64,000 nucleotides of DNA from the NCBI RefSeq assembly GCF_006715725.1, contig NZ_VFNU01000001.1, positions 124,001 to 188,000 of the forward strand, written 5' to 3'. The DNA is from Nocardioides sp. SLBN-35 (GTDB lineage Bacteria > Actinomycetota > Actinomycetes > Propionibacteriales > Nocardioidaceae). The translations under genes were made by a program, and so were the position numbers. Under the pieces are notes generated by a model. That model had not been told where the DNA came from, did not search any database, and was given only the letters and a program-made list of their open reading frames with translations. This document shows positions 32,694-41,004 of this stretch, in pieces. Numbering within the stretch: position 1 is the stretch's first letter; each line of letters begins with the position of its first letter.

Positions 32694-32800
32694 GTAACAC
32701 GCCGTCCACCCGACTACACGGCGGTGGTCAGCAGAATCAGCCTCATCTGAGGCCGACTTCTGCGGAGAAGTGGCACCCAGTCAGGTGGACGGCGTGTTAC
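32694..32800. repeat. TIR repeat family, copy D
   Basis: 107 bp with perfect 17-bp inverted ends (GTAACACGCCGTCCACC and complement). Pairing extends further inward (GACT/AGTC). The interior is different from A and B, with its own short palindromes. It immediately follows the FAD oxidase stop. Confidence 0.9.
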
Positions 32801-32909
32801 TGCGGCCGGTCCGCTCAGCTGCCCACCGCCGCCTGGGGCCCAGGAAGCGACGAGCCGAGCGCAACCCATCGCCGACCACCGACGGCGTATCGCGACTAGG
32901 CTCCGCGAC

Positions 32910-33134
32910 GTGCTCCCCGTGATCGTCGTCGTCCTGGCTCTGGCGGGACTGTGGGCGTGGGCACTCATCGATGTGCTCAGCTGGCCCAGCGCGACGTGGG
33001 AGGTCGCCGACCTGAGCAAGGCCCGCTGGGTGGTGCGCATACTGTTGCTCGGCGTCATCGGCGTGGTGCTGTACGTGCGGTCGGCGCGGCGCCCACTGCG
33101 CGCTGCGTACCTGACGATCCGCACGGCCGGCTGA
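32910..33134 (+). CDS. Small two-span membrane protein (PLDc_N-like)
   Basis: 74 residues with two hydrophobic segments: VIVVVLALAGLWAWALIDVL and VRILLLGVIGVVLYV, joined by a short loop with WEVADLSKARW. The pattern (Trp, Asp after the first span, then a Lys/Arg-Trp) is that of the short PLDc_N/two-span regulators common in actinobacteria. No enzymatic part. GTG start at 32910. It is flanked upstream by TIR copy D and downstream by a 108-bp gap with no visible feature. Function unknown. Confidence 0.7.
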   Translation: MLPVIVVVLALAGLWAWALIDVLSWPSATWEVADLSKARWVVRILLLGVIGVVLYVRSARRPLRAAYLTIRTAG

Positions 33135-33242
33135 CGGCGGCCGCCCGCACCCGCCCCGAAGGGGCCAGCACAGGAACACGACCGGCGGGGACCGGACGTG
33201 CCCGCCCGATCCCCGCCACTCACCCTCACCTCCCGGGGGCCC

Positions 33243-34334
33243 TCACTCCCAGGCGGCAAGCACCTCCGCGAGCACAGCTCGCAGGTCCGGGTCGCCGACG
33301 GTGATCCGGACGCCTTCGCCGGCGAAGGGCCGCACCAGCAGCCCGTGCGCGCGGCACAGGTCGGCGAACTCCGCCGACCGGGGCCCGAGCGGGAGCCAGA
33401 CGAAGTTCCCCTCCGCCTCCGGTACGACGACGCCGCGCCCGCCGAGCAACGCGGCCACCCGCGTCCGCTCCTCCCGGGTCGACGCCACCCGGGCGGCGAG
33501 GACCGACGGATGGGCGAGGGAGGCCAGGGCGGCGGCGACGGCCACCGACGAGACGGGGAAGGGTGGGAGGACCGAGCGCACCGCGCCCGCGACCTCCGCA
33601 GACGAGACCAGGTAGCCCGCCCGCAGGCCGGCGAGGCCGTGGGCCTTGGAGAAGGTGCGCAGCACGACCACGTTCCCCCGCCGAGCCAGCTCGGGCACGG
33701 ACATCGACGCGGGCCGGGAGCGGGCGTCGTACTCCGTGTATGCCTCGTCCAGCACCACCAGCACGTCGGGGGGCACGGAGTCGAGGAAGTCCGACAGGGC
33801 GGACCACGACACGACCGTGCCGGTGGGGTTGTTGGGGTTGCAGACGATCACCACCCGCGTCGAGGCACCGATCGCGCCCGCCATCGCTGCCAGGTCGTGC
33901 GACCCGTCCGGCCGAAGCGGCACCGGCACGGACCGGCCACCGGCGACCTGGACGCTGAGCGGGTACGCCTCGTACGAGCGCCACGCCATCACCACCTCGT
34001 CGCCGGGCCGCAGGTAGGCGAGCAGGAGCCGGTCGAGCAGCGGGAGCGCCCCGTCGGCCACCGCCACCGACGAGTCCGAGACCCCCAACGACCCGGCCAG
34101 AGCGGCCGCCAGGTCAGCACCGCCGATCAGCGGGTACCGCGTGGCGCCCGAGACAGCGGCGAGCGCCGCGTCCAGCACCGGCCCGGTCAGCCCGCCGGGC
34201 GCCTCGTTCGAGGACGCCCGGACCCGGACCGGGACCGGACCCGGGGCGACGGAGGAGTACGCCGCCAGCCCGGCCAGGTCCGGCCGGGCCGACGGGCCGA
34301 CACGGGCGACACGGTCGACACGGGCGACGCTCAC
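33243..34334 (-). CDS. PLP-dependent aminotransferase (HisC/class I-II like)
   Basis: 363 residues, fold type I. Motifs: [10 protein letters not shown] near the N-terminus, [12 protein letters not shown] (about 158-169), [10 protein letters not shown] (about 192-201, PLP Asp and Tyr) and the Schiff-base Lys in [16 protein letters not shown] (about 222-237). It resembles histidinol-phosphate or aromatic aminotransferases. The GTG overlaps the ABC ATPase stop (GTGA), so it is the last gene of the amino-acid importer operon and probably transaminates the imported amino acid. Not the biosynthetic hisC locus, since no other his gene is nearby. Confidence 0.92.
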   Translation of the reverse strand: MSVARVDRVARVGPSARPDLAGLAAYSSVAPGPVPVRVRASSNEAPGGLTGPVLDAALAAVSGATRYPLIGGADLAAALAGSLGVSDSSVAVADGALPLLDRLLLAYLRPGDEVVMAWRSYEAYPLSVQVAGGRSVPVPLRPDGSHDLAAMAGAIGASTRVVIVCNPNNPTGTVVSWSALSDFLDSVPPDVLVVLDEAYTEYDARSRPASMSVPELARRGNVVVLRTFSKAHGLAGLRAGYLVSSAEVAGAVRSVLPPFPVSSVAVAAALASLAHPSVLAARVASTREERTRVAALLGGRGVVVPEAEGNFVWLPLGPRSAEFADLCRAHGLLVRPFAGEGVRITVGDPDLRAVLAEVLAAWE

Positions 34335-35119
34335 GCCAGCACCTTGGACAGGAACGCCTGGGTGCGCGCCTCCCGCGGCCGCTCCAGCACCTCGGCGGGC
34401 GGGCCGGACTCGACGACCACGCCGCCGTCCATGAAGTACACGCGGTCCGCGACCTCCCGGGCGAAGCCGAGCTCGTGGGTCACCACGATCATCGTCATCC
34501 CGTCGTCGGCGAGCTGGCGCATCACGGCCAGCACGTCTCCGACCAGCTCGGGGTCGAGCGCGGAGGTCGGCTCGTCGAAGAGCATCAGCTCGGGCTGCAT
34601 CGCCAGCGCCCGGGCGATCGCCACCCGCTGCTGCTGGCCGCCGGAGAGCTGCGAGGGGTAGTTGTCGACCCGGTCGGCGAGGCCCACCCGGTCGAGCAGG
34701 GCCCTCGCCCGCCGCTCGACGACCGAGCGCTTCTCCCGGCGGACCACCATCGGGCCCTCCATCACGTTCTCCAGCGCGGTGCGGTGCGCGAAGAGGTTGA
34801 AGCCCTGGAAGACCATCCCGATCCCGGAACGGCGTACGGCGACCTCGCGCTCGTTGAGCTCCTTGAGCTTGTCGCCGTGCGGGCGGTACCCGACCCGGTC
34901 GCCGCCGACCCACATCTCGCCCCGGTCGAACTTCTCCAGGTGGTTGATGCAGCGCAGGAAGGTGCTCTTGCCGGACCCGGAGGGGCCGAGCAGGCAGACC
35001 ACCTCGCCGCGGGCGACCGACATGTCGATGCCCTTGAGCACCTCGACGTGGCCGAACGACTTGTGCACGTCCCAGGCCTGGAACATCGGCTCCTGCGAGC
35101 CGTCGGCACGAGCACTCAT
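34331..35119 (-). CDS. Amino-acid ABC transporter ATP-binding protein
   Basis: 262 residues of the PAAT (GlnQ/ArtP) family. Walker [10 protein letters not shown] (about 45-53), Q-loop VFQGFNLF, signature LSGGQQQRV, Walker [13 protein letters not shown] and H-loop THELGF. It energises the adjacent permease. ATG overlaps the permease TGA (ATGA). It is specific for polar amino acids by family; the adjoining transaminase suggests an amino-acid substrate. Confidence 0.95.
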   Translation of the reverse strand: MSARADGSQEPMFQAWDVHKSFGHVEVLKGIDMSVARGEVVCLLGPSGSGKSTFLRCINHLEKFDRGEMWVGGDRVGYRPHGDKLKELNEREVAVRRSGIGMVFQGFNLFAHRTALENVMEGPMVVRREKRSVVERRARALLDRVGLADRVDNYPSQLSGGQQQRVAIARALAMQPELMLFDEPTSALDPELVGDVLAVMRQLADDGMTMIVVTHELGFAREVADRVYFMDGGVVVESGPPAEVLERPREARTQAFLSKVLA

Positions 35120-36045
35120 GCGACCGCCTCCCCCTTGCGCACGCGACTCCCCTTGCGACTGACCCGGTGGTTCGAGAAGCCGCGGCCGAAGTGCCGCTCG
35201 ATGAAGTACTGCCCGACGGAGAGCACCGCCGAGATCGCGAGGTACCAGAGTGCGGCCACGATGAGCAGCGGGATGGTCTGGTAGGTCCGCGAGTAGATGT
35301 TGGACGCGGTGGTCATCAGCTCGGTGTAGCCGATCACCAGCACCAGCGCGGTGTGCTTGAGCATGCCGATCGTCTCGTTGCCGGTCGGCGGGATGATCAC
35401 CCGCATCGCCTGCGGCAACACGACCCGGCGCATCACCTGTGAGCGTCGCATGCCGACCGCGCTGGCCGCCTCGGCCTGGCCCGGCGGGACCGAGAGGATG
35501 CCGGACCGCACGATCTCGCTCATGTACGCCGCCTCGTTGAGCCCGAGACCGAGCAGCGCCGCGGTGAGCGGCGAGATCAGCTCGTTGGCGCTCCACGACA
35601 CGCCGCCGACGCCGATGGTCGGGTAGAGCGCGGCGAGGAAGTACCAGAACAACAGCTGCACGAGCAGCGGCGTACCGCGGAAGAACCAGGAGTAGGTCCA
35701 GGCGGCCGACGACAGGATCGGGTTCGGGGAGAGCCGCAGCACGGCGATCACGACGCCCAGCCCGACGCCGATCGCCATCGCGGCGGCGGTGAGCATCAGC
35801 GTCTTCGCGACGCCCTGCAGGATCGGCTGGGCGAACAGGTAGTCGCCGACGACGTCCCACTGGAAGCGCTCGTTGCCGATGACCTGGGTGATCCCCCCCG
35901 CCACGATCAGGAGGACCACCACCGCCATCGCCCAGCGGGCCGGGTGCCGGGTGGGGAGCACGACCCGGGCGTCCCGCCCGTCCCGCGCGGGGACGGGACG
36001 GGACGGGGCCGGAGCGGAGTTCTCGGTCACGGGAACTGAGGTCAC
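35116..36045 (-). CDS. Amino-acid ABC transporter permease
   Basis: 309 residues; HisM/GlnP-like permease with a non-conserved 40-residue N-terminal tail, then five or six membrane spans. The EAA loop is [20 protein letters not shown] (about 210-229). Basic C-terminus. GTG at 36045 overlaps the binding-protein stop (GTGA); GTG 36030 is an alternative start. As the only permease in the operon it would act as a homodimer. Confidence 0.93.
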   Translation of the reverse strand: MTSVPVTENSAPAPSRPVPARDGRDARVVLPTRHPARWAMAVVVLLIVAGGITQVIGNERFQWDVVGDYLFAQPILQGVAKTLMLTAAAMAIGVGLGVVIAVLRLSPNPILSSAAWTYSWFFRGTPLLVQLLFWYFLAALYPTIGVGGVSWSANELISPLTAALLGLGLNEAAYMSEIVRSGILSVPPGQAEAASAVGMRRSQVMRRVVLPQAMRVIIPPTGNETIGMLKHTALVLVIGYTELMTTASNIYSRTYQTIPLLIVAALWYLAISAVLSVGQYFIERHFGRGFSNHRVSRKGSRVRKGEAVA

Positions 36046-36932
36046 TGGGTGCCGCCGTTGATGGTGAACTCGTCGATGGCGCCGCTCTCGAGACCGAACT
36101 TCTCCAGCGCCTTGTCGTACTCGCCGTTGTCCTTGAGCGCCTGCAGCGCCTGCTGGACGGCCTTCTGGAGCTCGTCGGTGCCCTTGGCGAACACGATGCC
36201 GAACGGCTGCGACTCGTAGGGCTTGCTCATGACGAGTCCCTCGGTCTGCGAGGCGGCGTACGCGCCGGGCGCGCTGTCCATCAAGATCGCGTCGACGCGC
36301 TCGTTCTGCAGCGCGAGGATGACCTGGTTCTGGCCGGGGAAGACCGTTGCCTTGATCGGGTCCTTGCTGTCGGCCTCGCACTGCTTGGAGGCCTCCTCGG
36401 CCTGCGGGACCTCGGTGGTGCCCTTGACGACCGCGACCGTGGTGCCGCACATGTCGGCCAGGGTCGTGTACTTGTCGGCGTCCGCCTCGTGGGTCATGAT
36501 CCCGGCGCCCGCGGCGAAGTAGTCGACGAAGTCGACCTCCTTCTGCCGCTCGAGGTTGTCGGTCATCGCCGACATCGCCATCTGGTAGCGGCCCGAGGCG
36601 AGGCCCGGGATGATCGCGTCGAAGGCGATGTTGTCGAACTCGATGTCGATGCCGAGCTGCTTCTCCAGCCCGTCGGCGATCTCGCGGTCGATGCCGAGCA
36701 CCGTCTTGTTGTCGGTGTCGAGGAACTCGAACGGCGGGTACTCGACGTTGCTCGCGATGGTGATCGACTTCTTGCCCTGCAGGTCCTTCGGGAGGGCGCT
36801 GTGCAGCGGGGCGGACTTGTCGTACGACGGCTTCTCGTCGGCCTCGCTGCTGCCGCCGCACGCGGAGAGCAGGACGGGCAGGGCGAGAGCGAGGGCGGCG
36901 GCGGACAGGGAGAGGGTGCGGGGTCGCGTCAT
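36042..36932 (-). CDS. Amino-acid ABC transporter substrate-binding lipoprotein
   Basis: 296 residues. Lipoprotein signal with LLSAC lipobox, then SBP_bac_3 domain: [14 protein letters not shown] (about 60-73), [32 protein letters not shown] (about 107-124) and DAILMDSAP. Two Cys in the C-terminal half (MCGT and KQCEA) may form a disulphide. ATG 36932 is preceded by AGGAG. It captures a polar amino acid and starts the operon SBP-permease-ATPase-aminotransferase. A GTTCCCA/TGGGAAC palindrome lies about 80 bp upstream. Confidence 0.95.
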   Translation of the reverse strand: MTRPRTLSLSAAALALALPVLLSACGGSSEADEKPSYDKSAPLHSALPKDLQGKKSITIASNVEYPPFEFLDTDNKTVLGIDREIADGLEKQLGIDIEFDNIAFDAIIPGLASGRYQMAMSAMTDNLERQKEVDFVDYFAAGAGIMTHEADADKYTTLADMCGTTVAVVKGTTEVPQAEEASKQCEADSKDPIKATVFPGQNQVILALQNERVDAILMDSAPGAYAASQTEGLVMSKPYESQPFGIVFAKGTDELQKAVQQALQALKDNGEYDKALEKFGLESGAIDEFTINGGTQ

Positions 36933-37012
36933 GATGCGGTGCGCTCCTGGCGGCTGGTGGGTGTCGTGGATCACAGGAGGATCCGGCCGCGGAGCAGGGC
37001 GCAACAATCGCC

Positions 37013-37031
37013 GTTCCCATGGCGTGGGAAC
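37013..37031. promoter_or_regulatory. Inverted repeat upstream of the amino-acid importer operon
   Basis: GTTCCCA (37013-37019) and TGGGAAC (37025-37031) are perfect arms with 5-nt spacing, 81 bp before the SBP start and just after the lipoprotein stop. Position and symmetry fit an operator; the factor is unknown. Confidence 0.4.
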
Positions 37032-37048
37032 CGGGCGTTTCGGTGACG

Positions 37049-37567
37049 TTATTTCTCAGTGGCGAGGAGGTCGACGCGGCGGTCGTCGTGGTCGAGGAAG
37101 CCACCGTCCGCGACGTCGACGCACTCGGCACTGGTGAGCGCGAACCCGAGCAGCCGCTCACCGTGCTTGGCCTGCGAGAGGCCGAGCCGCAGGCCGTCGC
37201 GGCCCAGGTTGGCCCAGGGCCGGCCGCCGTCGGTGCCCTCCGTCACGACCACCCAGCCCGCGGCGAGCAGCGCCTCCCGGGCGGCGGCGAACTGGGCAGG
37301 GACCTCTGCAGGGGTCCCCGCGACCGCGCCGCCACTGCGGTAGGTGACGCCGGGAGCCGGCTCGGAGCGGCAGTACTCCGCGGCCCCCGCCGCGCGGGTG
37401 ACCTCGAGCCCGGCGCCGGCGAGCACGCCGACGACCTCGCGGGTCCGCGCGACCACGGAGTCCTGCAGTCGGGCCAGTCCGGCCGCGCCCTTCCGGTCGT
37501 CCACGCCGCACCCTCCCAGGATCAGCACGACGGCGAGCGCCGCCACTCCCAGGCTACGGAACGTCAT
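37049..37567 (-). CDS. Small lipoprotein of the WXG100-hydrolase module
   Basis: 172 residues. Signal peptide with lipobox LGGC (Cys about 21), then an alpha/beta-rich domain with two more cysteines and GAAEYCRSEPAPGVTY. No family recognised. The start overlaps the end of the hydrolase gene by 14 bp, so it is co-transcribed. As a cell-surface protein next to a secreted-type hydrolase, it may be an immunity or partner protein; that is inference. Confidence 0.8.
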   Translation of the reverse strand: MTFRSLGVAALAVVLILGGCGVDDRKGAAGLARLQDSVVARTREVVGVLAGAGLEVTRAAGAAEYCRSEPAPGVTYRSGGAVAGTPAEVPAQFAAAREALLAAGWVVVTEGTDGGRPWANLGRDGLRLGLSQAKHGERLLGFALTSAECVDVADGGFLDHDDRRVDLLATEK

Positions 37568-39329
37568 CGGCACGGGTGTCCGAGCGCCCCGGCACGTTCG
37601 TCGTCGGGTCGCGGTCGGCCTCCGGGTCGACGGCCCAGCGCCACCACGGGTCGTGGCTCTGCGCGGCCCCGTTGACCTCGTCGCCGTGGCCGTCGACGAT
37701 CTTGCCGAGGTTGTAGAGCGACTCCGACTCGTGGTCGTAGTAGCGGCTGTGGTCGTCGAAGTTCCGGATCGCACCACGGTCGACCGACTCGGCCTCGAAC
37801 CGGTGCGCCCCGAAGTCCTCCGAGGACGGGTCGACGCCGAGCCCGCCGGGGTTGTGGTAGGCACCCTCGTCGCCGAAGAAGGCGACGGCGTCGCGACTGT
37901 TGCGGCCGTCGTAGACGTGGTCGGCACCGACGCTGAAGTCCGCCGCGGTGTCGGCCGGCCCCGCGCCGGGGCTGCCGATCAGCACCACGTCGTCGGCGGC
38001 CAGGTCGTGGTCGGTGGCGGCGTACGACGTCGTGGTCGAGCCGTAGCTGTGCCCGATCACGGTGAGGTGGGCGGGGTCGTCGGACCGGGAGGCGCGCAGC
38101 CCCTCGACCGCGTCGGCGAGCCGCTGCCCGCCGTCCTCGGCCCGTCCGGTCGTGATCGTGTCGAGGTCGATCGCGCCCTCGGGGGTGTTGTAGCCGAGCC
38201 AGAACAGGGTCGCCACCGAGGAGCCGTCGCCGTTGTAGCGGGCCGACTCGTAGAGCCGGATCGCCTCGTCGGTGTAGCCGCCGACGTCGTCCATCTCGGA
38301 CCTGATGCCGGGCACCTGCACGGAGACGTCGTCGGCGGTGTCGAGATCGCCGACGCCCACCGCGACCCGGCCGTCGCCGTCGAACGCCGCCGGGTCGTAG
38401 AGCCAGAGCGTGCCGCCGGGCTTCTCGCCCGTGGTCGGGTCGACGAAGCCGTCGGCCTTCTCCACGGCCTTCTGGGTGGCCCGCGCGTTGTCCAGCACCT
38501 TGCGCTCGTCGGCGGAGAGGGTGCCGTCCGCCTCCTTGGCGCCCAGCCGGGCGAGGTCGTCGTCGAGCAGCACCCGGTTGGCCTGGTCCCTCGTGTCCGC
38601 GGGCAGCCCGTCGGCCGAGCCGATCAGGCCGGGGTAGGCCACGATGACCGCCTCCCGCTCGGCGTCGGTCAGGTGCTCCCACCAGTCCCGCACCTGCGCG
38701 GGCGTGGCGCCCGTGCCCGGCGCACCGGGCTTGTCCATGGCGCTGCGCGCCGTCTCCGGTACGCCGCCCTCCGCGGACAGTCCCTCGGCCAGGGTGTCCG
38801 CCGCCTGGAACGCCTGGCGCAGCAGGTCCTCGTTCTCCCGGACCCGGCGCTGCAGGGTGTCGTGGTCGGTCACGAGGGTGGCGTAGCCGGTGCGCAGGTC
38901 GGTGGCCCGCTCCTGCAGCGCGGCGACCACCTCGGGGGTGGCCTCGGTGGTCGCGTCGATGTCGGCGATCAGGGTGGTCCGCCGCTCGTCGAGCCCGCCC
39001 TTGCGCTCGACGAGGGTGCCGTGGGTGGCGGTCAGGTCGCGCAGCGTGTCGGCGTACGACGTCACGGCTCGGCCGACCCGGCGGACGGTGGCGGCCATGG
39101 CGGTGTGCTCGGTGGCCGCGTTGCCGGAGGCGACGACATAGGCGTCGTACGCGACGCCCCACCAGTAGCCGGTGAGGTTGCGCAGCTGCGTGGCCTCCTC
39201 GCCGAACTCCTCGTAGCGCGCGGCCGTCGTGTAGAGCGTCTCGGCGAGGGTGTCGCACTGGGCTGCGTCGCCGGGCGGCTCGGGCAACGTGGCCGGCTGG
39301 GACGGCGGGACCACGATGGTGACGCTCAC
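37554..39329 (-). CDS. Alpha/beta hydrolase (DUF1023) with WXG-like helical N-terminus
   Basis: 591 residues. An N-terminal WXG100/LXG-like helical region (about 20-190) has a WWG motif (56-58) and long coiled-coil stretches. The C-terminal DUF1023 alpha/beta hydrolase domain has the serine nucleophile motif GHSYGS (426-431) and Asp/His in the later part (VDRGAIRNFDDHSRYYDH). No Sec signal. The GTG overlaps the WXG100 gene stop (GTGA). The layout suggests a type VII-secreted lipase or esterase carried by its own helical domain with the WXG100 partner. Confidence 0.9.
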   Translation of the reverse strand: MSVTIVVPPSQPATLPEPPGDAAQCDTLAETLYTTAARYEEFGEEATQLRNLTGYWWGVAYDAYVVASGNAATEHTAMAATVRRVGRAVTSYADTLRDLTATHGTLVERKGGLDERRTTLIADIDATTEATPEVVAALQERATDLRTGYATLVTDHDTLQRRVRENEDLLRQAFQAADTLAEGLSAEGGVPETARSAMDKPGAPGTGATPAQVRDWWEHLTDAEREAVIVAYPGLIGSADGLPADTRDQANRVLLDDDLARLGAKEADGTLSADERKVLDNARATQKAVEKADGFVDPTTGEKPGGTLWLYDPAAFDGDGRVAVGVGDLDTADDVSVQVPGIRSEMDDVGGYTDEAIRLYESARYNGDGSSVATLFWLGYNTPEGAIDLDTITTGRAEDGGQRLADAVEGLRASRSDDPAHLTVIGHSYGSTTTSYAATDHDLAADDVVLIGSPGAGPADTAADFSVGADHVYDGRNSRDAVAFFGDEGAYHNPGGLGVDPSSEDFGAHRFEAESVDRGAIRNFDDHSRYYDHESESLYNLGKIVDGHGDEVNGAAQSHDPWWRWAVDPEADRDPTTNVPGRSDTRADDVP

Positions 39330-39634
39330 CGCGTCGGCCCCAGGCGTCCGTCGAGCTGGGTGTAGCGCTGGTCGACGCTGTCGTCGGTGTTGAGGTAGTC
39401 GTCGGACGCGGCCGTCAGCGCGTCGGCGAAGCCGCGGGCGATGAGCGCGCTCTCGCCCGCGAAGCCCGACCAGCGCTCCAGGAAGAGCACCCCGGCGGGC
39501 TGGACGCTCGGCGGCAGGCCGGCGGTGCTCGCCGTGCTGAGGGCGCTCTTCGAGCCGGTCATCAGCTGGTCGAGGTGCTCCCAGTCGGTGATCGACCGGG
39601 ACATCGCGTTGTACTCGATGCCGGAGACGCTCAT
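39326..39634 (-). CDS. WXG100-like protein
   Basis: 102 residues, helix-loop-helix. The WSG (55-57) in LERWSGFAGES is the WXG turn, with helices on both sides and no signal peptide. Such proteins pair with larger LXG/WXG-headed effectors for type VII secretion. The start overlaps the upstream stop (ATGA) and its stop overlaps the hydrolase GTG, so it is translated stoichiometrically with its probable cargo. Confidence 0.85.
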   Translation of the reverse strand: MSVSGIEYNAMSRSITDWEHLDQLMTGSKSALSTASTAGLPPSVQPAGVLFLERWSGFAGESALIARGFADALTAASDDYLNTDDSVDQRYTQLDGRLGPTR

Positions 39635-40179
39635 CGCGCACCGTCCAGCAGGTACGGCCCGGAGCGGACGGTCAGGAAGAACCTCCCGGTGGCAGGCACC
39701 AGGACCAGGTCGATCTCCTCGCGGCCGTGGCGGACGGGCCGGCCGGCCAGCACCCGTGGCATGCCGTCGGGCGGGGTGAGCACCCGCCAGTCCTCGTCGC
39801 CCAGCAGCGCGGCCGCCCGCTCGAGGACGCCGGCGGCGGTGACCGGCTCCATCCCGAGCCGGGTCCAGGTGGCCTCGTGGCGGGACACCTCGGGCGTCGC
39901 GCCGGTGGTCCAGCGGTCCCGCCACTCGTCGGGCTCGGTCGCGCCGACCAGCCGGTCCCACAGCTCCGCCACCCGGGCCGCGCACTCCGCGGTCGCCGCC
40001 TCGAGGCTCGTCTGCGGGATCGGCTCGCGGAGCTGCTCGGAGAGCTGCTCGGCCGGCTCGGCGGGTCCGGCCGGTGGCAGCAGGACCAGTTCGACGTCGG
40101 GGTGCCGCCGTCGTACCACCGACCAGAACGGGTCGGCCGCCACCCGGGCCGCCGCCTCGGGTCCACCCAGGAAGGCCAT
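39631..40179 (-). CDS. Hypothetical protein, first gene of the WXG100 module
   Basis: 182 residues, soluble, mixed alpha/beta, with no recognised domain. N-terminal MAFLGGPEAAARVAADP, a middle part rich in acidic residues, and a beta-rich C-terminal third (FFLTVRSGPYLL). ATG overlaps nothing upstream; GGGAAGGGAGG lies before it. Coupled to the WXG100 gene (ATGA). It may be a secretion chaperone (EspG-like role) or immunity factor, without sequence proof. Confidence 0.8.
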   Translation of the reverse strand: MAFLGGPEAAARVAADPFWSVVRRRHPDVELVLLPPAGPAEPAEQLSEQLREPIPQTSLEAATAECAARVAELWDRLVGATEPDEWRDRWTTGATPEVSRHEATWTRLGMEPVTAAGVLERAAALLGDEDWRVLTPPDGMPRVLAGRPVRHGREEIDLVLVPATGRFFLTVRSGPYLLDGAR

Positions 40180-40234
40180 GCCCCTCCCTTCCCCAGGGAA
40201 GCGCTGAGCAATCCCGGCAGCAGACCGGAGAGGA

Positions 40235-40966
40235 TCAGGCGTCGATCTCGGCCGACATCTCGGTCGCCGCCGCCCGCAGCAGCCGGGTGGTGCGGCGCAC
40301 CCACTCCGCGTTGTCGCACCGGTCCGAGGGTCCGGCGATGGTCAGCGACGCAGCGCACTCGCCGTTGCTGAACACGGGTACGGCGACCGCGATCGCCCCC
40401 TCCTTGAACTCGCCGCGCGACACGGCCAGCTGGTCGCGGCGTACCTGGGCGAGGGCGGCGGGCAGCTCATCGGGCTTGATGGTGGCTGCCGAGTAGGAGA
40501 CCAGGTTGGCGAGGGCGACCTCGACGATCGGGCGGGGGGCGTAGGCGAGGAGCAGCCGCTGGCCGGCACCGGCGTACAGCGGCAGCAGCTCGTTGATCCG
40601 GAAGGCGTAGCGGTCGGGCGCCGGCGAGACGGACTGGCGCAGGCAGATGGCGTGCGAGCCCGCGCGCACGGCGAGCACCGCGGTCTCACCGGTCTGGTAG
40701 GTCAGCGTGCGCAGGTACTCCCCCGCGACCTCGGCGAGCCGGGTGTGGGTGAGGTGCTCGCCCGAGATCTCCATCAGCCGCCAGCCCGGGACGTAGACGC
40801 CCTGGGACTCCTCGATCAGTCCGTAGTCGCGCAGCGAGCGGACATAGCGGTACGCCGTGCTCGTGGCGAGCCCCAGCTCCTCGGCGACCTCGGCGACGCT
40901 CACCTGGCCGTTGCGGGCGATCGCGATGAGGACGTCGAGTCCGCGGGTGAACGAGTTCTGGGCCAT
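40235..40966 (-). CDS. IclR-family transcriptional regulator
   Basis: 243 residues. N-terminal winged HTH (about 5-65) with VSVAEVAEELGLATSTAYRYVRSL; C-terminal GAF-like effector domain with LPLYAGAGQRLLLA (about 130-143) and a VPVFSNGECAASLTIAGP block (about 195-212). IclR proteins bind aromatic or 2-oxo acids and control catabolic operons. Targets are unknown; no divergent catabolic operon is adjacent. Start ATG 40966 is preceded by a CCCGA pentamer tract. Confidence 0.93.
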   Translation of the reverse strand: MAQNSFTRGLDVLIAIARNGQVSVAEVAEELGLATSTAYRYVRSLRDYGLIEESQGVYVPGWRLMEISGEHLTHTRLAEVAGEYLRTLTYQTGETAVLAVRAGSHAICLRQSVSPAPDRYAFRINELLPLYAGAGQRLLLAYAPRPIVEVALANLVSYSAATIKPDELPAALAQVRRDQLAVSRGEFKEGAIAVAVPVFSNGECAASLTIAGPSDRCDNAEWVRRTTRLLRAAATEMSAEIDA

Positions 40967-40981
40967 GGCTGTGGTCGAATC

Positions 40982-40999
40982 GGGTCGGGTCGGGTCGGG
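40982..40999. repeat. GGGTC pentamer repeat with G-quadruplex pattern
   Basis: Four GGG runs separated by TC on the plus strand, within a five-copy CGGGT tract, in the 38-bp gap between the YihY stop and the IclR start. The G-rich strand is the template strand of the leftward genes. Confidence 0.8.
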
Positions 41000-41004
41000 T
41001 CGGT

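Noticed and set aside
25577-32800. Treating the C-D interval as a proven composite transposon
   Set aside because: No transposase gene or target-site duplication was seen; reported only as a hypothesis.
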